64,000 nucleotides of DNA, taken from NCBI GenBank assembly GCA_028671895.1, contig CM053801.1, positions 11,879,375 through 11,943,374 of the forward strand. Direction: 5' to 3'. The translations under genes and the position numbers were made by a program. Shown piece after piece: positions 11,101-22,070 of this stretch (position 1 is the stretch's first letter; each line of letters starts with the position of its first letter). The stretch comes from Oenanthe sinensis. Its lineage: Eukaryota > Streptophyta > Magnoliopsida > Apiales > Apiaceae. The notes under the pieces are model-generated. The model did no database searches, was not told the DNA's origin, and was given only the letters and a program-made list of their open reading frames with translations.

Positions 11101-14100
11101 GAAGAAGCACCATCTCGACATCAATATGGCCGTTGTTTGTCATACTTACCAGGCCAAGAAAATCAATGAAGGATTGTTTGGTTTGGTTGTTCGAAAGAAT
11201 CGAGAACCCACCCTTGGTAGCGAATCTTGAAGGTTGGAAACATGATTTTTTCTTTGTTGAAAAATCATCTTTGGGTGAAGAAAGATCCTACCCACGCGAG
11301 AAGTGGAACAATGGTGGTAATGTCATCTCATTACTTTTATTTTCTGGGAAAAATTATCTTCATACGCCAAGTGTTTCACTATCTTCATATGTCACTTATT
11401 TTCTGGTTCGTTATATCCAAAAAAACACAAGGGGTTTTCCACACGGAGTTTTCCGCGTCACCAAAATCGTTTGTGTCTTGTTTTATGTTTGCTAGTGGCT
11501 TGGTGTGTGTTCTTGATTTTTATTCCTTTAAATACATTATTAAACATTGTACTACATCAAAAAGAACTTAGTCTTTAGCCCCTCAAATTTTTACCAAAAC
11601 AGTTTGGCGCCGTCTGTGGGAATTAGGCTAAGAGTTCTATACGATTCCGACGGTCATGGCATCAGCGAGACGGAGACGTCTCACACCCTACGAATGATGA
11701 CATGGTTGTGATTGTGAAAAAGTTACAAACAGACATGGAGGTCTTGTGCGGTCTGAGAACGAAACTCTCAAGGCAGAACTGAGCACCATAAAGTCCAACA
11801 ATACGACTGCTTCCAAGCAAACATTGGTGAGTGTGGTTTCCAGGCGTCTTAATTTTGATGAAGAAGAGCAGCCCAGGGCGAACGATCCACACGTAGTCAT
11901 TCTGGATGGGGCCAACAATAATACAATGAGGAGTAATGAGGAGTAACAAGGAGTTTGAACATGACAGACAATGCTACTGAAAGGTACAACAATGACGATG
12001 ATAGATCAACCAGGAGATCAAAGCACAGGAGTTCTAGGTCGGAAAGCAGCACAACAGAGGCCATGAAACAAGAGTTGAAGGTAACGAGGGAATTAATACA
12101 AAGGATACCCGAAGTACCAAAGCCTTTGGAGAAAGCTACCCCAACAAGCTACGCGGATTCGCCGTTTGCAGACAACATTGCTATGGTCGAAATACAAAAA
12201 AGGTTTACGATTCCAAACATGAAGGCATATGATGGTTGAACCGATCTGGAAGAGCATATAGCGCAATACAAACAACGTATGTTCACTGTGCCAATTTCTA
12301 AAGAGTACATGGAACCTTGTATGTGCAAAGGATTCGGCTCGACGTTAACGGGACCAGCTCTTCATTGGTTTGTCAACCTGTCTAACGGCATTATCAACTC
12401 GTTCGTGGACCTAGTTGATGCATTGAATCTACAATTTGCTAGACAACGAGTGATTTGTATCGTATTGTGCAAAAGTACAGGGAGCCACTTAGAGATTACA
12501 TCTCAAGGTTTAATAGGGAGAAAGTAACAATAACAAATTGTGACATACCGACAGCTATAGAAGCATTTCGACGAGGACTGATCAGGGACTCCCCTCGTAT
12601 GACGAGTTGACCAAGTACCCGTGTAGGTCAATGGACGATGTGTAGGCCAAGGCAATGGATTTTGGTGACGCGGAAAACCCCTTGTGAAAAACACCTTTGT
12701 ACTTTTTTGGATATAACGAACCAGAAAATAAGTGGCGTATGAAGATAGTGAAGATAATATTTTCGTCGAACACTTGGCATATGAAGATATTTTTTTCCAA
12801 AAAATAAAAGGAATGAGATGACATTACCACCATTGTTCCACTTCTCGCGTAGGTAGGATCCTTCTTCACCCAGGGATGATTTTTCAACAAAGAAAAAATC
12901 ATGTTTCCAACCTTCAAGATTCCACAAGGAGTTTTCTGCGTCACCAAAATCGTTTGTGTCTTGTTTTATGTTTGCTAGTGGCTTGGTGTGTTTTATTGAT
13001 TTTTATTCCTTTAAATACATTATTAAACACTTAAACACTGTACTACATCAAAAAGAACTTAGTCTTTAACCCCTCAAATTTTCACCAAAACATTTGTATA
13101 ATTAGTTAATCATATATATTTGATGTGTAGTTTGTATTAGAAGTTTATAACCTTGTCCCTGTGTGTGTGTATATTCTAGAAAATTTATAGAAATTTTTAT
13201 TTGATAAGAGCATAGTTAACTATTTAAATTGATAAGCTTTTTTATTTGACAGTGGTGAAAGGGAAACTGCAGAATTATTGCTCAGCAAATTCAAGTGGGG
13301 ACATGCTTTTTTGTCTCTTAACAGGTGCACATTTTTTTACACATTTTGTGGCAAAAAAAAATCATTAAATACTTTTTTTTAGCGAATTGAAGAATTCAAA
13401 AGTTTTATTGCTCTTATTACCTAAAGGCATGTTGAAACATATTTTTTTTGCATAGGATTCATGCGACTGATCTGTTGAGTCATTTGCCAGCAATACAACA
13501 AGTTTGCTATTTTTGTTCTTAATGATCAACTATAGGATACAACTGTTAATCCAATGAAAAAAAATCCCATGTTTGTTTGGATTCTGTGTGTGTGTTTGAA
13601 TTGTAACTACATACTTATATCCTAGCAAATGTATCGTATATAGATAAATCAACAAGTACTGGAGACAATATTTTGAGTTCTTCCAAATTGGCCCTCCTTA
13701 TTCAGCAATTTCTAATTTAGATACATATGTAATTTATGGAATCACCTATAGCTGAAATAAAGTATGTTACGAGTTCTTTCTCGGTATGCCTCCTTTATAT
13801 ACTCATTTATGTCCTGGCTTCAGATATTCAATGTATACTGGCTTCAAATATGTGACTTGTTGTAAACTCCAAAATGCAGAGCACTTTTAAAGTCGTATTC
13901 TGAATGTGAAAGCAGTGCTGATATGATAATAGTCCAAAATGCCTGGCTTTCCCAGCAAAATCCACGTGTAGCGAAAGGTCTTCCAGACGTTGGTATGTTG
14001 CAATATTAGTAAACAGCATTGTTTATTCTTTCTGCTTTACTGTATAGTTGCAATGTTTTAGCTATGTTTTCTTTCATTTATCTGGTTCTTACATGAGAGA

Positions 14101-14837
14101 CGAAAGAAATATTGCTTTTTTCTTCCTCCCGAGTTTTACACTTCAAGTATTCCAAAGTTCTACCTAAGATGCATGTAGGATTACTGACTTTTTACATGCT
14201 GACTAGTCACTGATGAGGAAAACCTCACTTAAAAGAGTGCATTAATAATCAAAAGTGAAACATAGTTTTTTGATTCAAAAGTCAAACCCATCTCTCTCCT
14301 GGCTTCTTAAATTTACTTGGGGAAAAGAGAAGATAAAGAAATGACTTGATTTTTTTATTCTCTTGTGTTACTCTTCTATTCCCTGCTCACCTTTACACCT
14401 TAACTCGTCTACCATACAAGTATACTTATTACATTCTTTTCAAAAGATCATTATATTGATAGAATTATCAATCTTTATTTAAATAACAAGCATGTTCACT
14501 TTTTGTAGCTACAGGAGCTGACGTCTCACGTAGTGAAGATGGATCTTATGACTCAGAAGATGGACTTCCTCCACTTGAGAAGAATTTAAATCATATAAAC
14601 TCAGAGGAAAGTGAAGATGAGGAATCGTACACTTCAGAAGATGGACTACCACCACTTGAAAAGAACTTAAATCATATAAACTTGGACGAAAGTGAAGACG
14701 AGGGATCTAGTGATGCGGACAGTGGACTTCCCCCTCTCGAAAAGAATCTAAATCATATAACTTTGGAGGAAAGCGATACATATACAATCGTAGTTGCTTC
14801 ACAAATTCAGATAACCATATATGCAGTTGTGTCGTGA
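5184..14837 (+). CDS. TSR3: TSR3, 18S rRNA aminocarboxypropyltransferase
   Basis: Nine exons: 5184-5298, 5483-5529, 6191-6256, 6473-6513, 7278-7414, 8963-9053, 13253-13324, 13880-13992, 14509-14837. Together they give 1011 nt, 336 aa, with all phases closing. Tsr3 transfers the aminocarboxypropyl group of S-adenosylmethionine to the hypermodified pseudouridine of 18S rRNA late in small-subunit maturation. Family hallmarks are in order: QLAMWDFGQCDSKKCTGRKL (RLI-like N-terminal part), LRVG.SFGGIVLSP, VVDCSWARLDDVPF, LPWLVAANPINYGRPC.LSCVEAL, and KFKWGHAFLSLN. The C-terminal exon adds an acidic tail with three copies of GLPPLEKNLNHI. Intron 6 (4.2 kb) contains a 3.3-kb retroelement; intron 5 contains a MITE. 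Intron 3 has GA where GT is expected (6257-6258), so normal splicing is uncertain. The start is the first ATG with homologous reading frame. Confidence 0.9.
6257..6472 (+). other. TSR3 intron 3 with non-canonical GA donor
   Basis: The conserved coding frame requires the exon to end in CTGAAA at 6256, and the intron then starts GAAAGTAACT. The expected form is GTAAGT, so the GT is apparently changed to GA. The nearest GT is 4 bases further on (6261) and would shift the frame. The acceptor (ATGCAG, ending 6472) is normal. Confidence 0.75.
7909..8125. mobile_element. Stowaway MITE in TSR3 intron 5
   Basis: 217 bp starting CTCCCTCAGTCCCACCCATT and ending with the inverted counterpart (GGATGGGACGGAGGGAG), flanked by TA on both sides. 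The two arms pair over roughly 90 bases each (for example GGTGCATATAAAGTATAG near 7970 with its complement near 8050). This gives one long hairpin, typical of Tc1/mariner-derived Stowaway MITEs. Confidence 0.93.
9776..10486 (-). repeat. LTR, minus orientation, apparently complete
   Basis: 711 bp reading TGTTATATCCAAAAAAG ... CACCAAAACA on the minus strand. It is preceded on that strand by a purine-rich AACTAGGGGCAAT (10487-10501), which looks like a polypurine tract. That marks this copy as a 3' LTR in minus orientation. Confidence 0.75.
10700..11340 (+). pseudogene. Fragment of the Tat-element antisense gene
   Basis: Frames in this stretch encode segments such as ILACLDEIEKKHHLDINMAV, GLFGLVVRKNREPTL and EGWKHDFFFVEKSSLGEE. 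They resemble the plant 'putative gypsy-type transposon' proteins and belong to the same general type as the antisense gene at 55826-57705. A 58-bp segment is duplicated in tandem (about 10784-10841 and 10842-10899). The frame changes several times. An ORF track call at 10519-11094 runs through non-coding LTR-flank sequence and does not represent the protein. Confidence 0.55.
11409..11601 (+). repeat. Internally deleted LTR, plus orientation
   Basis: Begins CGTTATATCC (TG changed to CG) and ends CAAAACA. The first ~22 bases of the LTR are joined to its last ~170 bases at a CACAAG word present at both breakpoints. This suggests deletion between short direct repeats. Confidence 0.65.
11605..11621 (+). 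other. Primer-binding site
   Basis: TGGCGCCGTCTGTGGGA lies three bases after the LTR end. The same 17 bases follow the 5' LTR at 49728. The first ~10 bases match the complement of a tRNA-Asp 3' end, but the rest does not, so the primer tRNA is not assigned. Confidence 0.75.
11655..12600 (+). pseudogene. Decayed Tat-type gag
   Basis: In one frame, 11955 to ~12440 holds an RS/acidic stretch, then PNMKAYDG, a stop (TGA 12237-12239), then EEHIAQYKQRM and a GPALHWFVNL-type motif. This is the core of plant Ty3/gypsy gag (PxxxxYDGxxDPxxHxxxYxxxM ... A.RWF..L). The N-terminal part from ATG 11656 stops after about 13 codons. No protease or RT follows. Confidence 0.7.
12658..13092. repeat. Inverted LTR stub, antisense-gene end and LTR terminus
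   Basis: 12658-12921 is the inverted counterpart of 11228-11470 (for example AAATCATGTTTCCAACCTTC opposite GAAGGTTGGAAACATGATTT). From 12922 the sequence is the LTR end again in + orientation, closing at CA 13092. The interval has inverted repeats at its own ends (GGTGACGCGGAAAACCCC and the near-complement near 12930). Confidence 0.75.
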
Positions 14838-15630
14838 GAGAGAATAATGCGCAACAGTTTGTTTGGATCTTCTTGGTTTTCAGCCTTTATATATGTACTA
14901 AATATATAGCATAGCTTCGTCAAAAAAAAAAAAAATATATATAGCATAGCTACTTTCTTGTTTTTTCCCGTTCATTAAGCGACCAGGAATGTAACTGCTC
15001 TAGTGATTTATGCTGGCTGCCCATGGCTCTAGCATATAATGAAAATGTAGTTTTTTTTTTTTTTTTTTTATATTTATAACATATTTTCAAAATTGATGAA
15101 AATAACATTTTTGAAAAAAGATAGTTTGAAATAACGGATTGAATACGCGTAATATATATGATACACATTTTATCTATATATGATATGTATTTGTCAGTAT
15201 ATAGAATATCCAACACACAAATGTGTATCTATATTTATTTTTACACATTTGTAAATTGGATATCTTATATAAATGAGATATTCAACTGATAAATGAGTAT
15301 TTTACCGGTAATAATGAGATACACAACTGACAAATGGATGGGTATCCTACCGGTAAAAATTGTCATTATATTCGAAAATTATTATTTTTGTTAGTTTTAT
15401 TTAAAAAGTTGTTCTTTTTACATTTTTTCTTTTGTGGTACTACAAGTTGTTTCAACAGTGTGTATTAGTAAAATGTTTTTCATTCTTAGCATTATCATAT
15501 AATAATAAAATTATTGATAACAGTATATTAAAATTTCAATTTCAATTTCAGCAACGTAAAAGCATAGATGTTTTAATTTTAATGCATAAAACAATTAAAA
15601 AAAGTGGTTAATATTAGTAACATTTTGTAA
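14838..15630. other. TSR3 to ACINUS intergenic region
   Basis: No gene seen. It contains an A-run near 14922, a 19-base T-run near 15050 and AT-rich sequence. The TSR3 3' UTR probably covers the first 100 bases or so. Confidence 0.5.
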
Positions 15631-16873
15631 AAACAATGGGCCAAAAGGGTAAAATTGTTAGAGATAATTACAGCGACCCACATTGCGTATCCCAAAATAA
15701 GAGGGGTATTATGGTAAAAAGAGTATATATCAAAACAACACAAACCCTCACCTCCCCGACTCTCATATCACATATCGTAATAACAAAACAGAGGCAGATA
15801 GATAGATAGATACACACACAAAAGCGCTGGAGAAAACCCTAGAATACAGTCCGTTTAAGCTCCGAAATTGGATACGAATCGAAACTTTCGGGCCGCGAAA
15901 CCGAATCCGTGTTTATTAAATTTGATTTTTGTGTGTTTCAGGAAGCAGATTGAATCGTGAATTGTGCCCTAGCTAACATCTAGGATCTCGTGTTTAATTA
16001 ATGCGGTGTGTTGATTCCTTTGCCTGATTTGTTTTTTGTTTTCTCTTATTCTTCTTTTTCCCCTCCTCCAATTAGGGTTTCTTGTCTCCAATTTGTGGAC
16101 TTTTCAGCCTCTCACCTTCTCGCTGTCTCGTAATTTGTGAGTATCTATTTTTGTGATTGAATTTGTGTATTTTCTATTTTGTATGTTTATTTGGAATTGT
16201 TTGTGTTTTGAATGATTGCGGAATTAGTTTTTCGAGTTTTGATTTTATGATTTGTGTTATCTGGGACTATGTTATAATTATTTAACCACTATTTATGTGT
16301 AATGGTTTGCCTTTGGGATGATTGTTTTTGAATTGAAATGTATTTCGATTTTTGGTTTCGTGATTAATTGTACCATATTGTGTTGAAGAAATAGAATTGA
16401 TTGAAATTGGTCTAATTATGAAGATGTCTTATGTTTTTCTGACTAAGAAGGGGGGGGACGAGTTATGTTGTCTTTATGATGTATTACTATGGTACGTCAG
16501 TGTGTAAGTGTTGAACTGTTATTTGGTGTTTAGAAATGGTATTTTTCTTTGGAAATGGTATTGTAAATTCGAACTTTATTTCTAAATGTCTTGCTGTCCC
16601 ATTAAATATAATGTACATGCCAAAGTTGAGTTTGGGGGTTTCTCTAATAATGTTGCCTAGGTTGATCCAATATGTGTAAAAATGTTTTTTGAAATGCCCT
16701 AATGTTTGATCTCTTTGGTATTTTCATGCTATTACTTTGGAAATAATAAATTAATGTGGTTTGCTTGATACTTATTTAACTGTTGGTTTTTAGAAATGGT
16801 ATTTTTCTTGTTGCTAATCATATAGTGTTAATGACTTGATCAGGCTGCGGAAGTAGAAGTTTTGGAACTTAAG
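15631..16873 (+). promoter_or_regulatory. ACINUS promoter, 5' UTR and 5' UTR intron
   Basis: ATGGGCCAAAAGG near 15635 holds a GGGCC site II-like element common in promoters of housekeeping plant genes. GAGTATATATC (15721) may be a TATA element, giving a start near 15750. GC-richer leader sequence runs to about 16010. A long T-rich intron probably follows, ending at the AG before GCTGCGGAAG (16844), 30 bases before the start codon. Confidence 0.5.
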
Positions 16874-19820
16874 ATGTCGTCATATCCTGTTCTGCACAAT
16901 AAACCAATTGATCAATGGAAAGTCACTGAGCTGAAAGAGGAACTCAGGAAGCGGAGGTTGCCAATTAAGGGGTTGAAGGATGATTTAATTAGGCGTTTGG
17001 ATGAATCACTTCAGCAGGAAATTGGAATTACCAACAGAAGTGCTGACGAAGGTTTTGCTTCTCAACCTAAATCTGATGTTCAGTATCAAGATGCCACAAC
17101 AATACCATTTGATGAACAAAATAGTGTCATAATTAATAAGAGCGAGAACAAGAATACAGAGCTGAATGTTGATGTCAATATGGGATCAATCGTTCAAGAG
17201 AAAGTTGTGGAAGGGGATGACAAGGCATCGAAACCTGTCATGGTATCTGAAACTAATGTGGAGTCTGATGTTCAGGAAACAGCTTTAGACCCAAGTGTTC
17301 AGGAAAATACTGTGAAAACCAGTCATGAAGTGACCACAGTGGAAGCCAGTCATGAAGTTACAACAGTGGAAACCAGTCATGAAATGACAACAGTGGAAAC
17401 CAGTCATGAAGTGACAACAGTGGAAACCAGTCATGAAGTGACAACAGTGGAATTCAGTCCAGTGGTTGGTGTAACCGAACTTAATTCGAGTGGGCAGGAG
17501 TTGCTGAACAATGGAGCTCAGAACATAAGTGAGGATATAAATATCCAGCCGCAGAACCAGAACTTGGACCCTCTACACGAGGAGGCCAAACTCAATTCAT
17601 CTGATCTTGAAACCCAGGTATCTGAGGTCAGTGAAGTAAAAGTTGACTCTATTTCTACTGATAATGTCTCTGTTAATGAGAAAATTGAGGATCTGAACAT
17701 CCAGCCGCAGTACGAGGTTTCAAATCCTCCACATGAGGCCTCTCTCAACTCCTTTTCTCCTGAATCCCAGGTATTTGAGGTCAGCAAAGTAACATCTGCT
17801 TCTATTTCTACTGATAATGTTAAAATTAATGAAAAAATTAAGGATAATATAATTGCTGATGATGTCAAATTAGACTTTGATGTTAAGCATGATAGGGAAG
17901 AGCCATCATCGGGCAATGTTGACCTGGATGATGGCAATTTACAACCAGTGGATGTTAAAGAACCACAAGAAAATGAAGTTAAAGTTAAAGAGACTGCAAA
18001 TAATGCTGATAATCAAGATACAGCCAAGAATGATAGTGGAGATGTTGAGTTCTCAGAAAAGTTAAACTTGGACAGAAGTTCTGGTGATGATTCAATAGAG
18101 GAGGATCCATTAGAGAGTAAGCAGATAGAGTCAAAATCTGTATCTGATGAAGCAGGAGATAAGAGGGAGAAAATGGGGGTGATTGCAGTGAGAGAAGATT
18201 TTCCTGTTGATGCCATGGTGGTTGATACAAATCCTGATGGAAAAGTTGAATACAAAAATGTTACTGCTGCTGCTGCTTCTGCTTCTGCTTCCATGAAACG
18301 AAAACCTCATGGTAAGATTTTTAATTTTTTCTCTGGATTCAATGTTTGACCTGATTTTAGTCAAAACTATTTATTTGATGCAGTATTATTAGTTTAAATT
18401 ACATGGCTTTGGCTATCCTTTTTTCTGTTACCTCCATATATTATAGTGGTCATTTTTTTGTTTTGAAATTCTGTATGGCTATGTCCTATTCCTAGGCCTT
18501 AAGATATGTTTACGTGTTATTTTGTAACTTTTGTTTCTTATTGCTAAAATTGTGCTATAAATATATTAAGCAGACCAAGAAACAATTGGGAACTTCGATA
18601 CTACAAAACGGCAGCGCAGGTGGAACTCTGAAGGCCTTAAAGCCCTTGAACCAAACAGTGACAATGTATCACCATCTATAACCCCTAGGGGTGCATTCCA
18701 GTCAAATGCAAAACGTAATTTTACTAAATCTGATTCTATGTCCAGTGTTGAGACACCCAAAGAACGTATTGGTGAGTATTCAATTTTCCTTGACTTGTAA
18801 ATGATTGATTTCTGCACCTGAAGTTTTTATGTTACCTCAGGAAGCACCAGAACTCACACAAATACACAATAAACCCAAGTAGAAATGTGTTTTAAAAAAC
18901 TTAAATTCATCTTTTGATGGTCAATGGAAATGTCAGACTACCTGTGATGTAAATATTCTCAATTTAAATTACTTAATATATGCTTTGTAACTTCTCTGCA
19001 GTTCCACCATCTTTAAAGCCTCCAACAAGTGCTCTTAGGATTGATCGATTTTTGCGTCCTTTTACTTTGAAAGCTGTACAAGAACTTCTTGGAAAAACGG
19101 GCAAAATCACCAACTTCTGGATGGATCATATTAAAACTCACTGCTATGTTAGTGTAAGTCCTCTTGTCTCTCTGCCTGTCCCCCCAAAAGAACTTGGTCA
19201 GATAATTAACATGGGATTTTGTGTTGTGAAACATACTTTGACGTGCGTACAAACCTTCCTATTGTGTCTACAATAATGTTCTTTATGTTACAAAGTGTGA
19301 CCTATGGTTCCTTGGTTTTCTGTACATGTAGTACTCATCCATTGAGGAAGCTATAGAGACTCGAAATGCTGTATACAACCTGCAATGGCCAGCAAATGGA
19401 GGTCGTTTTCTGGTTGCTGAGTTTGTAGAACCCCAGGAAGTGCAAATGCGAATAGAGGCTCCTTGTCCAGCAGCTCCTGTTAACACAGGTCCTGTCCTAC
19501 CAGCTGTTCCTGCTCCAATGCAATCACAGCCCTCTCCTCGTGTACAGGTGCAGAGACAGGCGCCTCAACCTCCACCATCTCTCCAGGTTTCTCCCCCTTC
19601 GCCCCCACCAGCACCAGTGTCCAATCCACCAGCAGCAAGGGAACGAGCTCTTCCGCCGCCACCCCCACTCCCCGAAAGAGTTGAGCCACCAATTGTCACT
19701 TTGGACGATCTCTTTAGGAAAACAAAGGCAACTCCTCGCATCTATTACCTACCTTTGTCTGATGAACAAGTGAAAGCTAAGCAAAGTGCAGAGGGAAAAC
19801 CACCAAGCAGTAGGGCATAG
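16874..19820 (+). CDS. ACINUS: ACINUS-like SAP/RRM splicing factor
   Basis: Four coding exons: 16874-18311, 18574-18771, 19002-19153, 19332-19820 (2277 nt, 758 aa), all with GT-AG introns and consistent phases. N-terminal SAP domain at about residues 12-46 (DQWKVTELKEELRKRRLPIK). Then a long acidic low-complexity region, including five 9-aa repeats (TSHEVTTVE type, residues 149-193). Then an RRM-like fold (RIDRFLRPFTLKAVQELLGK through GGRFLVAEFVEP). A proline-rich linker follows, then the C-terminal RSB motif (TLDDLFRKTKATPRIYYLPL) that binds RNPS1/SR45 and SAP18. This is the scaffold of the ASAP complex on exon-junction complexes in the nucleus. An in-frame TTG at 16862 is not the start; the first ATG is 16874. 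An AATAAAA signal sits near 19863. Confidence 0.93.
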
Positions 19821-21748
19821 GCTTTTACTTAAAGAAGCTGCTCTTGCATGTCCTGAAAGTAGTAATAAAATATTGTCATAATTACCTCTTTGCAGGTCTG
19901 CAGGTATTTGGCTTGTAGGAAGAAACTCTATAGGAGCTGGTTTTCATGGATTTTCTTTTTCTTTAGGAGGACGCCTTTTGTTGAGGCTGAACTCTAATTT
20001 TAGTTTTGGACTTGCTAAATTTACATTCATGTTTCGTAATAGATTGAACCTAGTATTTAAGTTTTTTTGGTCTCCCTATAAAGATGCCATCGAGTCTTTT
20101 GGATCAAAGTCAGAAAAATACCAATATTAGCTACTTCTCTGTGTATAGTGTCACTCCCAAATCCAGTCTGGTTTGGTGCAAATGGAAGGCACGGTCGAAT
20201 TAACTATAACTTGAGGTCTTGTAAAATCTAGAAACACAACGAAACAGTTCCTGCTATTCTTGTAATTCACACGATTTGATTGAGGTTATTGCTAAAAAAT
20301 AGTTAAGAGTGCCTTGTAGATGGTCGTATACTACATATTTAGGATGCCTAAATAAACAATTGGCGAGTTGAGTCTAGTTTGAGTTCTGTGATTTTTGGAA
20401 ATCAAAATCCGCAGCTGGACGTAAAGTGTATTTACTCTATCAAATTGCCGTTCATTTCCGTAGTGGTTTGAGGGGTAATGCAAGTTGAGGCAGAGTAAAA
20501 CGATCTTATTTTTGAAAGTGTACGACACTCCATAATGCTTAATTTGTACCTTTTTTTAAAAAATTCTCCTCTTGGACAAGCTAGTAGTCTTGGGCTGGGT
20601 TGTCCTAAAAGCACACTCATGGAGGAGTCACATTCTTGCTATATAATGCTATAGTTAAATATATACGTATGTTACATCTTATTAACAATGATAACTATTC
20701 GAAAATAATATATTTTATATATTAAATATAAGGAAAATTTGAAAATGTATATATTTTTTAAATTTTTTTGTTCTACTATTTTTTTTTGTAGAAATACGGT
20801 TTTGTAACTAAAAGTAATTAAATGTAACTTTTTTATATATGACGTGTAATCGAATGCAATTTTCATTTTTAAAAAAAATTGAAATTACTTCTGGTTGCAT
20901 TTGAGGTTGATTTTAATTGAATTGAGTTTCATTTAGTTTTAAAGTCGTATTTTTGTAAATAAAAAATAAAAATCGCATTTTTATAAAAAAACAAAATTAA
21001 TGTATTTTTACAAAAAAATAAAAAAATCGTATTTTTTAAAAAAGCTCTTCAATTCTTTTCTTTTTTGACAAGAAAAAATATCTTCAATTTTTATTTTTTT
21101 TGATTTGAAAGGCTCTTCAATTCTAAATACTCTAAAATGTAAAATTTAAAAAATGAAACATATTATAACCTATATATAATAAAAGTAATAGGGATCTTAT
21201 TCAAATACTACAAAGGTCAAGAGTTCGATACTTATTAACATCATCTTTAAAAAAATATAATTTTAAAGTTCAAATAAAAGTTCTAACAAAATTTTAAACT
21301 AAATTATTTTAATAATTTGTTAAAATTTAATATTTTCATTATTAATCCTAGAAGGAGGCATATTCAAGTAATTATATCTAGGAATTTACTTAGTTCGCAG
21401 TATTATTTATAACATTTTTCTCATTCAATTAAAAAGAAGTTGTGGATATGTTGATTATATCAAATATCATATTATTATATTATTGGATTGCATCGGCTTT
21501 TTATGTCCTTTCCCGTGACAAGAAGGAAGATTATGGTCCGGTTTAGCCACCACTTATTTTGGCTTATTTTTAGAAAAAATAAGTTTGCATGTATTTTTTT
21601 TAAAAATAAGTAACTTATTTTTTATTTTGAAAATAATATTTAGTTTTAAAATTCTAAAATAAATATTTGTCTTTAAAAGAAATATGAAAATATGTAAAAA
21701 AAAAAAATACAAAATAAATAACTTATTTTAAGTTTAAGGAAACTCAAT
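19821..21748. other. ACINUS 3' flank and intergenic region
   Basis: The 3' UTR extends at least to about 19900. The rest is AT-rich. At 20820-21060 there are repeated words like GTATTTTTGTAA/AAAAATCGTATTTTT. At 21535-21740 an AT-rich stretch with CTTATTTT words and a CCGGTTTAGCCACCACTTATTT start looks like a degraded MITE. No gene is supported. Confidence 0.45.
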
Positions 21749-22070
21749 AATCAAGGCCTTTGAGTCTGAGGAAAATGAAGAAGGGATGAAGCTTGCATTG
21801 GACTTGATTGATGAAGTCAGGGACAAGGTTCATGTAAAGATCATAGAATATTAGAAGGGATAATGAAAGATTCATTCGACAAGGAGACTTAATTCTTAGA
21901 AAGGCTGATGCATCTGGAGTAGGTCCCAAAGGCAAGTTAGCCCCTAATTGGGAAAGGCCTTACAAGATAAAACAAGTCAAGGGAGGAGGATCATACATCT
22001 TCGAAATCCTAAAAGATGTTGAAGTGCCAAGAACTTGGCGTGCCTCAAACCTGAATGTTTATTACATCTA
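21749..22070 (+). pseudogene. pol 3' end (integrase C-terminus)
   Basis: Encodes the remnant EEGMKLALDLIDEVRDK, then after a stop and a ~35-base deletion (near 21855) GPKGKLAPNW and the final ..EDVEVPRTW..SNL.-type end. The layout matches the last ~110 codons of the pol frame ending at 55392. Confidence 0.85.

Larger units (their letters stand above)
9776..13092. mobile_element. Rearranged Tat-type LTR retroelement with inverted LTRs
   Basis: A single insertion in TSR3 intron 6, flanked by TTTGT (9771-9775 and 13093-13097). Both outer ends are the same LTR terminus (CAAAACA) in opposite orientation. Left to right: a complete LTR on the minus strand (9776-10486); a captured antisense-gene piece on + (~10700-11340); an internally deleted LTR on + (11409-11601); a primer-binding site; a decayed gag (+); an inverted LTR stub (12658-12718); an inverted copy of the antisense-gene end (12719-12921); and a + LTR end (12922-13092). 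No pol is present. It is non-autonomous and must have been mobilised in trans, or have arisen from an aberrant cDNA. Confidence 0.85.

Noticed and set aside
9776..11601. Reading the whole 1.8-kb left part as one very long LTR
   Set aside because: It contains a complete 711-base LTR with its own polypurine tract and an antisense-gene piece; inverted LTRs around captured sequence explain it better, though a long LTR with inverted ends is not fully excluded.
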